A stretch of DNA of 64,000 bases from Paraburkholderia solitsugae (GCF_013177695.1 NZ_WOEY01000085.1:1-64000), one strand, 5' to 3'. Positions 1 through 9,132 are shown, counted from the first letter of the stretch. Notes: generated from the sequence alone by a model not told the origin. Numbers and translations: made by a program.

Positions 1-1067
1 GTTCCCGACGGATGCCCGAACCGCACCGCATCCCGCGCCCCGCCACCCGCCGCGAGATTCACCAATGTCCCCGAAATCGCAGCCGCCGTACCAATCGCAA
101 CCGCCGCGGTTCCCATCATCGCGTGATGCAGCTTACCCATCGACATCGCCCGCACCAGCAGATCGACGTCACCCGCGGCAACACGCTTGCCGCTAGAAGC
201 AACGTAGTCGGCAGGCTTCGCGACAAAAGCGACCTTCGGCGTATGCTGCCGTGTCGCGATCTCATCGATATGCTTGATCAGACCCATGCGCACCGCACCA
301 TGCGCGCGAATGGTCTCGAACATGGCCAGCGCCTTCTCGTCGCTATTGATGGCGTCCTGTAGTTCGGTGCCCTTATAACCGATCGATTCCGCATCCACGA
401 AGATGGTCGGAATACCGGCATTGATCATCGTCGCCTTCAGCGTGCCGACACCCGGCACCCCGAGGTCATCGACCAGGTTCCCAGTCGGGAACATCGCGCC
501 GCCGGCCCCCTCTTCTTCGGCGGCAGGGTCCATGAATTCGAGTTGAACCTCGGCAGCCGGAAACGTCACGCCATCGAGCTCAAAGTCCCCCGTTTCCTGC
601 ACGGCGCCATCGGTCATAGGCACATGTCCGATGATCGTCTTGCCGATATTCGCCTGCCAGATGCGCACAACAGCCACACCGTTCTGCGGAATCCGGCTCG
701 CATCGACAAGCCCCCCGCTAATTGCAAACGGCCCTACGGCAGCAGAAAGATTCCCGCAGTTCCCACTCCAGTCGACAAACGCCTTATCGATAGAAACCTG
801 CCCGAACAGATAATCCACATCATGATCCGGCTTGCTGCTCTTCGCGATGATGACCGTCTTGCTCGTGCTCGAAGTCGCGCCGCCCATCCCGTCGATCTGC
901 TTGCCGTACGGGTCCGGGCTGCCGATTACACGCATCAGTAGCGCATCGCGCGCGGCGCCTGGCACCTGCGCCGCCTCCGGCAAATCCTGCAGCCGAAAGA
1001 ACACACCTTTGCTGGTACCGCCGCGCATGTACGTCGCCGGAATCTTGATCTGAGGTTTGTGGGCCAT
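1..1067 (-). CDS. prpF: 2-methylaconitate isomerase PrpF, 3' end cut by window edge
   Basis: PrpF isomerises the 2-methylaconitate made by AcnD so that aconitase can hydrate it in the methylcitrate cycle of propionate breakdown. About 355 codons are present, of roughly 396 usual for the family. The protein starts MAHKPQIKIPATYMRGGTSK, which carries the RGGTSKGVFF motif of the diaminopimelate-epimerase-like fold; the GNCGN segment and the VRFGHPSG signature near the left edge also fit PrpF. The start is the ATG at 1067. It lies downstream of acnD on the same strand with a 162-bp gap and is probably co-transcribed with it. The C-terminal ~40 residues lie outside the window. Identification is firm. 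Confidence 0.95.
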   Translation of the reverse strand, partial: MAHKPQIKIPATYMRGGTSKGVFFRLQDLPEAAQVPGAARDALLMRVIGSPDPYGKQIDGMGGATSSTSKTVIIAKSSKPDHDVDYLFGQVSIDKAFVDWSGNCGNLSAAVGPFAISGGLVDASRIPQNGVAVVRIWQANIGKTIIGHVPMTDGAVQETGDFELDGVTFPAAEVQLEFMDPAAEEEGAGGAMFPTGNLVDDLGVPGVGTLKATMINAGIPTIFVDAESIGYKGTELQDAINSDEKALAMFETIRAHGAVRMGLIKHIDEIATRQHTPKVAFVAKPADYVASSGKRVAAGDVDLLVRAMSMGKLHHAMMGTAAVAIGTAAAISGTLVNLAAGGGARDAVRFGHPSG

Positions 1068-1159
1068 GAAAGTAGTGTCCTGATGAGGGCGGGCGGAATG
1101 GCATCGCACGTTGCGCCACACCGCCCAAACCTGCGTTACGTTCGCCGCTGAACCGACTA

Positions 1160-1176
1160 AGCCGACTGATTCGGCT
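1160..1176. other. short inverted repeat between acnD and prpF
   Basis: AGCCGA and TCGGCT form a perfect 6-bp stem with a 5-base loop, flanked by an outer CTAAG/CTTAG pair (about 1157-1188). There is no T-tract on either strand, so it is more likely an RNA processing or spacing structure inside the operon than a terminator. Role unknown. Confidence 0.35.
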
Positions 1177-1229
1177 CATTCGACTTAGACAGTTCAAGCG
1201 GCAGAATCAACTTGAGCAGCTTAAAAGCC

Positions 1230-3827
1230 TTAAGCCGCTGCCTTCGTCGATTCAAGAAAGTCCTGTGCAAAGCGTTGCAACACACCGCCGGCTTCGTAGA
1301 TCGACACCTCTTCCGCGGTGTCCAACCGGCACGTCACCGGCACCTCCACGCGCTCACCGCTCTTGCGATGAATCACGAGCGTGAGGTCGGCGCGCGGCTT
1401 GCGTTCGCCGATCACGTCGAAGGTCTCGGTGCCGTCGATAGCCAGCGTGAGGCGGTTCACGCCAGGTTTGAATTCCAGCGGCAACACGCCCATGCCCACC
1501 AGATTCGTGCGGTGAATCCGCTCGAACCCTTCAGCAACAATCGCCTCCGCGCCGGCAAGACGCACGCCCTTCGCCGCCCAGTCACGCGACGAACCCTGAC
1601 CGTAGTCGGCCCCGGCAATCACGATTAGCGGCTGCTTGCGCTCCATGTAGGTTTCGATCGCTTCCCACATGCGCGTCACCTTACCTTCGGGCTCGATGCG
1701 GGCCAACGAACCCGCCTTCACCTTGCCGTCTTCCAGCACCATCTCGTTCTTCAGCGTCGGATTCGCGAAGGTCGCGCGCTGCGCGGTCAGGTGATCGCCA
1801 CGGTGGGTGGCGTACGAATTGAAGTCCTCTTCCGGCAAGCCCATCTTGGCAAGGTACTCACCCGATGCACTGTCCGCCATGATCGCGTTGGACGGTGACA
1901 GATGGTCGGTCGTGATGTTGTCGCCCAGCACAGCCAGCGGACGCATGCCCTTCAGCGTGCGCTCACCGGCAAGCGCGCCTTCCCAATACGGCGGACGGCG
2001 GATGTACGTGCTCATCGGGCGCCAGTCGTACAACGGATCGGCCTTCTCTCCGGTATCGACGGAGACGGCGAACATCGGCTCATACACTTTGCGGAACTGC
2101 GCCGGCTTCACGCTCGAAGCGACGATCGCGTCGATCTCTTCATCGGACGGCCAGATGTCCTTCAGCCTGATCTCGTTGCCGTTAGCATCGACGCCCAACA
2201 CATCCTTCTCGATATCGAAGCGGATCGTGCCCGCAATCGCGTAAGCCACCACCAGCGGCGGCGAGGCCAGGAAGGCCTGCTTCGCGTACGGATGGATACG
2301 GCCGTCGAAGTTACGATTGCCGGACAGCACCGCCGTCGCATAGAGATCGCGATCGACGATTTCCTTCTGGATCACCGGATCCAACGCGCCCGACATGCCG
2401 TTGCACGACGTGCACGCATACGCGACCACGCCGAATCCCAATTGCTCCAGTTCCGGCAGCAAGCCCGCTTCTTCCAGATACAGCGTGACCGCCTTCGATC
2501 CCGGCGCGAGCGACGTCTTTGCCCAAGGCTTGCGGGTCAGTCCGCGTTGATTGGCGTTACGCGCCAGCAAACCGGCGGCGATCATGTTGCGCGGATTGTT
2601 GGTGTTCGTGCAGCTCGTGATCGCAGCGATGATCACCGCGCCGTCCGGCATCAAACCGGGCTCGTTCTCCACCTTGCCGCTGATGCCGCGCGCAGCCAGT
2701 TCGGACACCGGCAAGCGACGATGGGGGTTCGACGGACCCGCCAGCGTACGCACCACGGTAGACAGATCGAACGTCAGCACGCGCTCATACTCCGCGTGCT
2801 TCAGCGTATCGGCCCACAGGCCCGTTTCTTTCGCGTAGGTCTCGACCAGCTTGACGAGTTCATCGTCGCGGCCGGTGAGCTTGAGGTACTTGATGGTCTG
2901 CTCGTCGATGTAGAACATCGCCGCCGTCGCGCCGAATTCGGGCGCCATGTTGGCGATGGTCGCGCGATCGCCGAGCGTCAGGTTGGCCGTGCCCTCTCCG
3001 TAAAACTCGAGGTACGCGCCAACCACTTTTTCTTTGCGCAGGAATTCGGTCAGCGAGAGGACGACGTCGGTCGCCGTGATGCCCTCAGCCGGCTTGCCCG
3101 TGAGCTCCACACCGACGATGTCCGGCAGGCGCATATACGACGCGCGGCCCAGCATCACGCTCTCAGCTTCAAGACCACCCACGCCGATCGCGATCACACC
3201 GAGCGCATCCACCATCGGCGTGTGCGAGTCGGTACCGACCAGCGTATCGGGGAAGGCCACGCCGTCTTTCACCTGCACCACCGGGCTCATGCGCTCCAGG
3301 TTGATCTGATGCAGGATGCCGTTGCCCGGCGGAATGACGTCGACGTTCTTGAACGCGCGCTTGGTCCAGTTGATGAAGTCGAAGCGGTCTTCGTTGCGGC
3401 GATCTTCAATCGCGCGGTTCTTGGCGAACGCATCCGGATCGAAACCGCCGCACTCGACGGCGAGCGAATGGTCCACCACCAACTGCGTCGGCACGACCGG
3501 ATTCACCATCGCCGGATCGCCGCCTTGGGCCGCGATCGCATCGCGCAGGCCGGCGAGGTCGACCAAAGCGGTCTGCCCGAGAATGTCATGGCACACCACG
3601 CGCGCCGGGAACCATGGAAAATCCAGTTCGCGCTTGCGTTCGATGATCTGTTTGAGCGACGCGACGAGCGTCACCGGATCGCAGCGGCGCACGAGGTTTT
3701 CGGCCAGCACGCGCGAGGTGTACGGCAGCGTGTCATAGGCGCCGGGTTGGATCGCATCGACGGCGGCACGCGTGTCGAAGAAATCCAGTTGGGTGCCGGG
3801 GAGGCGTTTGCGGTTGGCAGTATTCAT
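1230..3827 (-). CDS. acnD: Fe/S-dependent 2-methylcitrate dehydratase AcnD
   Basis: AcnD dehydrates 2-methylcitrate to a 2-methylaconitate isomer and needs PrpF to finish the reaction. The 865-residue protein has the aconitase layout: a large N-terminal catalytic region, the 4Fe-4S ligands in SCTNTNNP and ACTSCNG, and a C-terminal swivel domain with GADYGQGSSRDWAAKG. The N-terminus MNTANRKRLPGTQLDFFDTR is typical of AcnD rather than of housekeeping AcnA. Together with prpC, prpF and prpR the context settles the role. It lies 325 bp downstream of prpC, and an intrinsic terminator-like hairpin sits in that gap. Confidence 0.97.
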   Translation of the reverse strand: MNTANRKRLPGTQLDFFDTRAAVDAIQPGAYDTLPYTSRVLAENLVRRCDPVTLVASLKQIIERKRELDFPWFPARVVCHDILGQTALVDLAGLRDAIAAQGGDPAMVNPVVPTQLVVDHSLAVECGGFDPDAFAKNRAIEDRRNEDRFDFINWTKRAFKNVDVIPPGNGILHQINLERMSPVVQVKDGVAFPDTLVGTDSHTPMVDALGVIAIGVGGLEAESVMLGRASYMRLPDIVGVELTGKPAEGITATDVVLSLTEFLRKEKVVGAYLEFYGEGTANLTLGDRATIANMAPEFGATAAMFYIDEQTIKYLKLTGRDDELVKLVETYAKETGLWADTLKHAEYERVLTFDLSTVVRTLAGPSNPHRRLPVSELAARGISGKVENEPGLMPDGAVIIAAITSCTNTNNPRNMIAAGLLARNANQRGLTRKPWAKTSLAPGSKAVTLYLEEAGLLPELEQLGFGVVAYACTSCNGMSGALDPVIQKEIVDRDLYATAVLSGNRNFDGRIHPYAKQAFLASPPLVVAYAIAGTIRFDIEKDVLGVDANGNEIRLKDIWPSDEEIDAIVASSVKPAQFRKVYEPMFAVSVDTGEKADPLYDWRPMSTYIRRPPYWEGALAGERTLKGMRPLAVLGDNITTDHLSPSNAIMADSASGEYLAKMGLPEEDFNSYATHRGDHLTAQRATFANPTLKNEMVLEDGKVKAGSLARIEPEGKVTRMWEAIETYMERKQPLIVIAGADYGQGSSRDWAAKGVRLAGAEAIVAEGFERIHRTNLVGMGVLPLEFKPGVNRLTLAIDGTETFDVIGERKPRADLTLVIHRKSGERVEVPVTCRLDTAEEVSIYEAGGVLQRFAQDFLESTKAAA

Positions 3828-4051
3828 GGCGTAGAGGACAAAACAATAATGATCCGGGGACGATGGCGGCAGCCGTGCTTCACGATCCGCTGCCCCTCTT
3901 TCAAGCGGCGCAACCCTTGCGTGTCAATCGAACAATCGGACAGTTTGTGTAGTTTAGCTTGCGGTGGCGCGCTGGCTTGCAGCGTGTTTCGTTGATGCGC
4001 CGCACAACGCGCGACAACTCGCACCGCACAGAGCACCGCAACATGCGCTGC
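3828..4051. other. prpC-acnD intergenic segment, no gene seen
   Basis: This is the acnD-proximal part of a 325-bp gap. Only short frames without family resemblance occur. On the minus strand a TTGACA-like hexamer lies near 3920, but I could not find a convincing -10 at the right spacing. The rest of the gap holds the hairpin listed separately. Confidence 0.4.
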
Positions 4052-4090
4052 AAAAAAACAGCCTTGGCTCGGGGTTCCAGCGAGCCAAGG
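4052..4090 (-). terminator. intrinsic terminator downstream of prpC
   Basis: Read on the minus strand, CCTTGGCTCG pairs perfectly with CGAGCCAAGG across a 9-base loop (4062-4090). After one or two bases it runs into seven consecutive T (4058-4052). This is a textbook Rho-independent terminator placed between prpC and acnD, so it should attenuate acnD-prpF transcription from the prpC promoter. Confidence 0.85.
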
Positions 4091-4152
4091 CCTAACTTCA
4101 TTACGCCGCTCTCACGAGACGCAATGGAGGAGAAACGCTTGCGGCTTTGCTC

Positions 4153-5322
4153 TTAGACGCGCTTGGCGAGCGGCACAAAGGGCAGATCGTCGGGACCGGT
4201 GTAATTCGCGCTCGGACGAATGATCTTGTTGTCGATCCGTTGCTCGATGATGTGCGCGCTCCAGCCTGCGGTGCGGGCGATCACGAACAGCGGCGTGAAC
4301 ATCGCCGTCGGCACGCCCATCATGTGATACGAGACCGCGCTGAACCAGTCGAGATTCGGGAACATCTTCTTCGCGTCCGCCATCACCGACTCCAGACGTT
4401 CGGCGACGCTGAACAGCTTCATGTTGCCCGCTTCCTTCGAGAGCTTCTTCGCGACGTCCTTGATGACGCTGTTGCGCGGGTCGGAGATCGTGTACACCGG
4501 GTGACCGAAACCGATCACCACTTCCTTGTTCTCGACGCGACGGCGGATGTCGGCTTCGGCTTCATCCGGCGTTTGGTAGCGCGACTGGATTTCAAACGCG
4601 ACTTCGTTGGCGCCGCCGTGCTTCGGGCCACGCAGCGCGCCGATTGCACCGGTGATCGCCGAGTAGATGTCCGATCCCGTGCCGGCGATCACGCGCCCGG
4701 TAAAGGTCGAGGCGTTGAATTCATGCTCGGCATACAGGTTCAGCGACACGTGCATGGCGTCGACCCATGCCTTCGACGGCTTCACGCCATGCAGCAGGTG
4801 CAGGAAGTGGCCGCCAATCGAGTCGTCATCGGTTTCGACTTCGATGCGCTTGCCGTTGTGCGAGTAGTGGTACCAATACAGCAGCATTGAGCCGAACGAA
4901 GCCATCAGCTTGTCGGCGATGTCGCGTGCGCCCGGCACGTTGTGGTCTTCCTTCTCCGGCAACACGGTGCCGAGCACCGACACGCCGGTGCGCATCACAT
5001 CCATCGGGTGAGCGGCGGCCGGAATGCACTCCAGCGCGGCTTTCACGTTCGCGGGCAAACCGCGCAGCGCCTTGAGCTTGGTCTTGTAGGCGGTCAGTTC
5101 GGCCTGCGTCGGCAGCTTTTCATGCACCAGCAGATAGGCGATCTCTTCGAATTCGCACGCACCGGCGATGTCGAGAATGTCGTAGCCGCGGTAATGCAGG
5201 TCGTTGCCAGTTTTGCCGACCGTGCAAAGCGCGGTATTGCCAGCCGTCACGCCAGACAGGGCGACGGATTTCTTCGGTTTGAAGGCGCCTGCGGTCGGCG
5301 TGCTGTTATCGGCTTCACTCAT
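4153..5322 (-). CDS. prpC: 2-methylcitrate synthase PrpC
   Basis: PrpC condenses propionyl-CoA with oxaloacetate to give 2-methylcitrate, the entry step of the methylcitrate cycle. The 389-residue protein has the citrate-synthase catalytic segments GPKHGGANE and GFGHPVYT, and its length is that of the short type I/methylcitrate class. I start it at the ATG at 5322 (MSEADNSTP), because GGAG lies at the right distance in GGAGATGAAATT-ATG; an in-frame ATG at 5361 has no such site. It is the first gene downstream of the sigma-54 promoter opposite prpR. In related organisms prpB usually comes first; here it does not. Confidence 0.96.
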   Translation of the reverse strand: MSEADNSTPTAGAFKPKKSVALSGVTAGNTALCTVGKTGNDLHYRGYDILDIAGACEFEEIAYLLVHEKLPTQAELTAYKTKLKALRGLPANVKAALECIPAAAHPMDVMRTGVSVLGTVLPEKEDHNVPGARDIADKLMASFGSMLLYWYHYSHNGKRIEVETDDDSIGGHFLHLLHGVKPSKAWVDAMHVSLNLYAEHEFNASTFTGRVIAGTGSDIYSAITGAIGALRGPKHGGANEVAFEIQSRYQTPDEAEADIRRRVENKEVVIGFGHPVYTISDPRNSVIKDVAKKLSKEAGNMKLFSVAERLESVMADAKKMFPNLDWFSAVSYHMMGVPTAMFTPLFVIARTAGWSAHIIEQRIDNKIIRPSANYTGPDDLPFVPLAKRV

Positions 5323-5426
5323 AATTTCATCTCCAACTGCGGGGTTGCGTTCGTGCGGCAATCAGCGCGCCGAGCTTGTCTTTCAGGGTTTCAATGCGAT
5401 GACCGGTGAAAACGGAGGCTAGTAAC

Positions 5427-5441
5427 GCAAAGAACGGGCCA
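5427..5441 (-). promoter_or_regulatory. sigma-54 (-24/-12) promoter of prpC
   Basis: On the minus strand the sequence is TGGCCCGTTCTTTGC, against the sigma-54 consensus TGGCACG-N4-TTGC. The GG and GC dinucleotides are exactly 10 bp apart and only one conserved position differs. The predicted transcription start near 5415 leaves a leader of about 90 nt before prpC. The neighbouring activator PrpR carries the GAFTGA motif needed to contact sigma-54. Confidence 0.85.
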
Positions 5442-5506
5442 GGCTGGACGCGAGCCGCTAAGTGCCTGATTTAACAAAAAATCCTCCCCCGGGCATTCCG
5501 CCATCC

Positions 5507-5540
5507 GATTTCATAAGTGAAATCACGAATTTCAAATTCG
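5507..5540. promoter_or_regulatory. two tandem palindromes, likely PrpR enhancer sites
   Basis: GATTTCA-TAAG-TGAAATC (5507-5524) and CGAATTT-C-AAATTCG (5526-5540) are perfect 7-bp dyads, one base apart. They lie about 90-125 bp upstream of the predicted prpC start, the usual place for a sigma-54 activator, and about 70 bp before the prpR start, so they could also serve autoregulation. PrpR binding is inferred from position. Confidence 0.7.
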
Positions 5541-5610
5541 AAAGCGACGGGCGCATAATAGGCGGACTTCTCATCCTTCGCACCTCTTTCTCCAGACAAC
5601 AAGCCCCGCC

Positions 5611-7575
5611 GTGAGCACACCCCCCTTCGACCCCGCGCAGCGCCCCCGCATCTGGGCCGTCAGCATCAGCCGCCTGCGCGATCTGTTCCTCGACATTGCC
5701 GGTGAGTACGTCGAACGCGCCGATCTGCGCATCGTCGCGCATGGTTTCGAAGACGCCGCGCATGAAATCGATGCGGTCGGCGCCGGGCGTCCGGATGTCG
5801 TGATTGCCGGCGGCTCCAACGGTGCGTATCTGAAAACACGCGTCAGCGTACCCGTCGTGCTGATCGGCCCGACCGGTTTCGACGTCATGCACGCGCTCGC
5901 GCGAGCGCGGCGCGACGGCGCGAAGGTCGCACTCGTCACGCACGGCGACACGCCGGACGAAGTGCGGCGCTTCATTGCCGCGTACGACATCGATGTGACA
6001 TTTGCGTCGTATCAATCGGCGCAGGATGCGGAGAGTGTCGTTCTCGATCTGCGCGATCGCGGCATCGACGCCGTGGTCGGCCCCGGGCTCATCGCCGATC
6101 TCGCGGCGAACGCCGGCATGGGCGCGGTGTTTCTGTACTCACGCGCATCGGTACGCGCCGCGTTCGACACCGCACTCGAAGTCGCGCAGGCCACCCGCCG
6201 TGAAACAGTTCGCCGTCAGCGGCTCGACAATCTGCTGCAGCATCTGCGCGACGGCGTGGTGGCGCTCGACGCGCAAGGGCGCGTCGAAGCGATGAATCAG
6301 CGGCTTGCCGACGTGCTCGGCATCGACGCGGCGCACGCAGTGGGCCGCGCATTGCTCGACCTCGCGCCCGATCTCGCAGGCAGCTTGCCGGACTCGGACG
6401 GCGACGCCTTCTGCACGGTGCGGGGCGCAAGCTATGTCGTGCATCGCGGGCCGCTGGCGAGCAGCAGTTCGGCACCCGGCACCGTGCTGACGTTTCAGGA
6501 ATCGCGCGCGGTCGAACGGCTCGACCGCACGTTGCGCTCCCGGCAGCGCGTGCAGCAGTTCAGCGCGCGCTACCGGCTCGAGGATATCGTCGGTTCAGCC
6601 GATTCAATCGAACGGGTCCGCACGCTCGTGCAGCGCTACGCCAAATCGGACGCCACCGTGCTGATTCTCGGCGAAAGCGGCACCGGCAAGGAGATGGTTG
6701 CGCAGAGCATGCATCAGTTGAGCGCGCGGCGCGACTTCGCCTTCGTCGCCATCAATTGCGGCGCGTTTCCTGAGGCGTTGCTCGAAAGCGAGTTGTTCGG
6801 TTATGAGGAAGGCGCGTTCACGGGTGCCCGCAAAGGCGGCAAGGCGGGGCTGATCGAAGTGGCACACCGCGGCACGCTATTTCTCGACGAAATCGGCGAG
6901 ATGCCGTTGTCGTTGCAGAGCCGGCTATTGCGCGTGCTGCAGGAGCGCGAAGTCGTGCGGCTGGGCTCGACGGAACCGACGCGCGTGGACATCCGGGTCG
7001 TCGCGGCGACGCATCGTGCGTTGACCGAGGGCATCGAGGCGGGCAGCTTCCGCGCGGACCTGTACTACCGGCTCAACATTCTGAGCATCGCCCTGCCGCC
7101 GCTGCGCGAACGGCCCACCGATCTGCTGCCGCTCGCGGTCGAACTGCTGCTGCAGGCAGCGTCGCGCGAGCCGAGACTGGCGGCTCGTCTGCCCGATGCG
7201 AATGCGGCCAGGCGCATCCTCGCCAATCTCAGTGAGCCGTTAGCGCGTTACACGTGGCCAGGCAACGTGCGTGAACTACAGAATGTGATCGAACGGATTG
7301 CGGTTGAGCTGGCAGATGCGGACACGGACTCAAACGGCGCAGGAGAAACCGTCTTTACGCGTGAGGTACTGCGCACCGTCGCGCCTGAAATTTTCGAGCA
7401 ACCCCAGGCGCGCACGAAGAAAGCAGCGCTCACGTTGCGCGAACGCAGCCGTCACGTGGAAGCAGACGAAATCCGCGCCGCCCTCGCCGCATGCGATGGC
7501 GATCGCGATGCGGTTTGCGAGGCGCTCGGCATCAGCAAGACGACCTTATGGCGGAAGCTGAACACGGCGCAATAG
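5611..7575 (+). CDS. prpR: propionate catabolism sigma-54 activator PrpR
   Basis: PrpR senses 2-methylcitrate and activates the prp genes through sigma-54 RNA polymerase. Of 654 residues, about 10-185 form the PrpR_N sensor domain and about 205-300 look like a PAS-type segment. About 325-565 form the AAA+ domain, with Walker A GESGTGKE at residue 354 and GAFTGA at residue 401. A Fis-type helix-turn-helix (DAVCEALGISKTTLWRKL) ends the protein. Translation starts at a GTG with only a weak ribosome site. It is divergent from prpC. Its 3' end overlaps the convergent araC-like gene by 44 bp. Confidence 0.96.
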   Translation: MSTPPFDPAQRPRIWAVSISRLRDLFLDIAGEYVERADLRIVAHGFEDAAHEIDAVGAGRPDVVIAGGSNGAYLKTRVSVPVVLIGPTGFDVMHALARARRDGAKVALVTHGDTPDEVRRFIAAYDIDVTFASYQSAQDAESVVLDLRDRGIDAVVGPGLIADLAANAGMGAVFLYSRASVRAAFDTALEVAQATRRETVRRQRLDNLLQHLRDGVVALDAQGRVEAMNQRLADVLGIDAAHAVGRALLDLAPDLAGSLPDSDGDAFCTVRGASYVVHRGPLASSSSAPGTVLTFQESRAVERLDRTLRSRQRVQQFSARYRLEDIVGSADSIERVRTLVQRYAKSDATVLILGESGTGKEMVAQSMHQLSARRDFAFVAINCGAFPEALLESELFGYEEGAFTGARKGGKAGLIEVAHRGTLFLDEIGEMPLSLQSRLLRVLQEREVVRLGSTEPTRVDIRVVAATHRALTEGIEAGSFRADLYYRLNILSIALPPLRERPTDLLPLAVELLLQAASREPRLAARLPDANAARRILANLSEPLARYTWPGNVRELQNVIERIAVELADADTDSNGAGETVFTREVLRTVAPEIFEQPQARTKKAALTLRERSRHVEADEIRAALAACDGDRDAVCEALGISKTTLWRKLNTAQ

Positions 7576-7966
7576 CCTGAACCACGCCACCCTGCTTTAC
7601 AGCATTATTCGCCGCACTCTTCACCGCATTCTTCGCCGCATTCGCTCCGGCGCGTTCGATGAACATGCTGGGCGTCATCCCGCAGCATCGTTTGAAATGC
7701 CGTCCGAAATGGCTCTGATCGAAGAACCCGACTTCGGTCGCGACGACCGACCCCGGCACGCCTTCAAGCAACAAGGTCTGCGCCCGTTGAATCCGCAGCC
7801 CACACAGATACCGATACGGTGACGAACCGTACTGCTGACGAAACACCGTCGCGAAGCGCGACACGCTAAGCGCGGACAGCGCGGCGAGTTGCGCGAGCGT
7901 CACCGGTTCGTCGAAATGGGCTTCGATAAATGCCCGGGCGGCGTTGAGGCTGATGGACTGTTTCAT
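7532..7966 (-). CDS. small AraC-family regulator
   Basis: This 144-residue protein is essentially only the two-helix-turn-helix AraC DNA-binding domain (about residues 5-105, including QYGSSPYRYLCGLRIQRAQ and GFFDQSHFGRHFKRCCGMTP), followed by an Ala/Asn-rich tail without recognisable fold. It has no sensory domain. It is the last gene of the leftward amine/opine operon and overlaps the oxidoreductase stop by 4 bp (ATGA), so it is made with the enzymes it may control. Its effector and target are unknown. Confidence 0.88.
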   Translation of the reverse strand: MKQSISLNAARAFIEAHFDEPVTLAQLAALSALSVSRFATVFRQQYGSSPYRYLCGLRIQRAQTLLLEGVPGSVVATEVGFFDQSHFGRHFKRCCGMTPSMFIERAGANAAKNAVKSAANNAVKQGGVVQAIAPCSASAIRSSC

Positions 7967-9132
7967 GGCGTCGCGATAGTCGAGCGGGGCGCGGCCTGCT
8001 TAGCGAACCGGGTGACGGAAAACACGTCGAGGGGAATGGCCGAACTGCCCGTGTCGACGAGTTCGGCCAGTGTTTCGCCAACGCCCGGCCCGATCTGGAA
8101 ACCCGAGCCGCAGAAGCCGAACGCGTAGTAAAGACCGTCGACCTTGCTGCTCGGACCGATCACCGGTTCGCCGTCGGGCAGATAGCTTTCCACACCGCTC
8201 CACACGCGAATCACGTGCAGCGGCGCCATCGCGGGCACGAGCCGCCGCAACTGCGCGATCTGCCGCACGGTGTTCTGAGGCAGAACCGATGCGCGACAGG
8301 TCACGGCATCCGCCGGCCCACCGGGACCGCCGCCGACAATGATATTGCCGCGCGGAATCTGGCGGAAATAGATGCTCTCGTCCTTGATCGAGGTGAACAC
8401 ACCCATCGACGACTTGAACACATACGGCACGGGCTCAGTCACGGCCATCTGCGGTCCGCTCACGATCAACGGAACGGGTTCGCCGAACTGTTCGGAGAGA
8501 CGGCTCGCCCAGGCACCCGCGCAGATCACGAGTTGCGCGGCCCAATACACGTCGCCGTCGGCGCTCTCCACGCGAAACCGCTCGCCGTCTTTTTCGACGC
8601 GCACGATCTCCGTGTTCTCGATCACATGAGCCCCGAGGCGCGCGGCCGCACGACCAAACGCGGGCGCAGCGAGACGCGGATTGGCGTGGCCATCGAGTGG
8701 TGAAATCGACGCCGCCAGTACCTCACGTCCGAGAAACGGAAAGCGTTGGAAGACGGCATCGCCGTGCAGCACGTTGAGGTCGAGACCGTAGGCACGGGCA
8801 TCGATCGCATATTGATCGAAATTCTCGACGTCCTTCTGGTGGTAGCACACGCGCGTGTGACCCGAGGCCAGAAACTCGATGTCCTCGCCGAGCATTTCCG
8901 CAGAGCGTTGCCACGTGCGCAGCGCTCGGTTCGCCATCGCCAGTTGCGGTAGCGCGCGGCCCTGCCGGCGGATGCCGCCGAAGTTCACACCGCTCGCCTG
9001 CTGCCCCGTGAGTCCACGTTCGAGCAGGATCACAGAACGGTTACGCTGACGCAGGAAGAAGGCCGTCGTCGTCCCCATGATGCCGCCGCCGATTACGATG
9101 ACATCGGCTTCGTTAGTGCGTGGGGTGCTCAT
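7963..9132 (-). CDS. FAD-dependent oxidase/dehydrogenase subunit (OoxB/HcnC-like DAO family)
   Basis: A 389-residue D-amino-acid-oxidase-fold flavoprotein. The FAD-binding GGGIMGTTTAFFLRQR lies near residue 14, and the C-terminal FGFCGSGFQIGPGVGETLAEL closes the fold. It is the catalytic beta-type subunit of a three-part dehydrogenase with the next two genes upstream. Sets of this kind oxidise opines, D-hydroxyproline or D-proline, or glycine (HcnABC). The sequence alone does not name the substrate, but co-operonic peptide/opine ABC genes favour an imported amino-acid derivative. It overlaps both neighbours by 4 bp. Confidence 0.88.
   Translation of the reverse strand: MSTPRTNEADVIVIGGGIMGTTTAFFLRQRNRSVILLERGLTGQQASGVNFGGIRRQGRALPQLAMANRALRTWQRSAEMLGEDIEFLASGHTRVCYHQKDVENFDQYAIDARAYGLDLNVLHGDAVFQRFPFLGREVLAASISPLDGHANPRLAAPAFGRAAARLGAHVIENTEIVRVEKDGERFRVESADGDVYWAAQLVICAGAWASRLSEQFGEPVPLIVSGPQMAVTEPVPYVFKSSMGVFTSIKDESIYFRQIPRGNIIVGGGPGGPADAVTCRASVLPQNTVRQIAQLRRLVPAMAPLHVIRVWSGVESYLPDGEPVIGPSSKVDGLYYAFGFCGSGFQIGPGVGETLAELVDTGSSAIPLDVFSVTRFAKQAAPRSTIATP

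Noticed and set aside
1902..3995. A 697-codon frame antisense to acnD
   Set aside because: It is Arg/His-rich without family resemblance and mirrors the codon bias of acnD, which is unmistakable on the other strand.
5493..5507. A second GG-N10-GC pattern as sigma-54 promoter of prpC
   Set aside because: It overlaps the palindrome and matches the consensus poorly; the element at 5427-5441 is far better and correctly placed.
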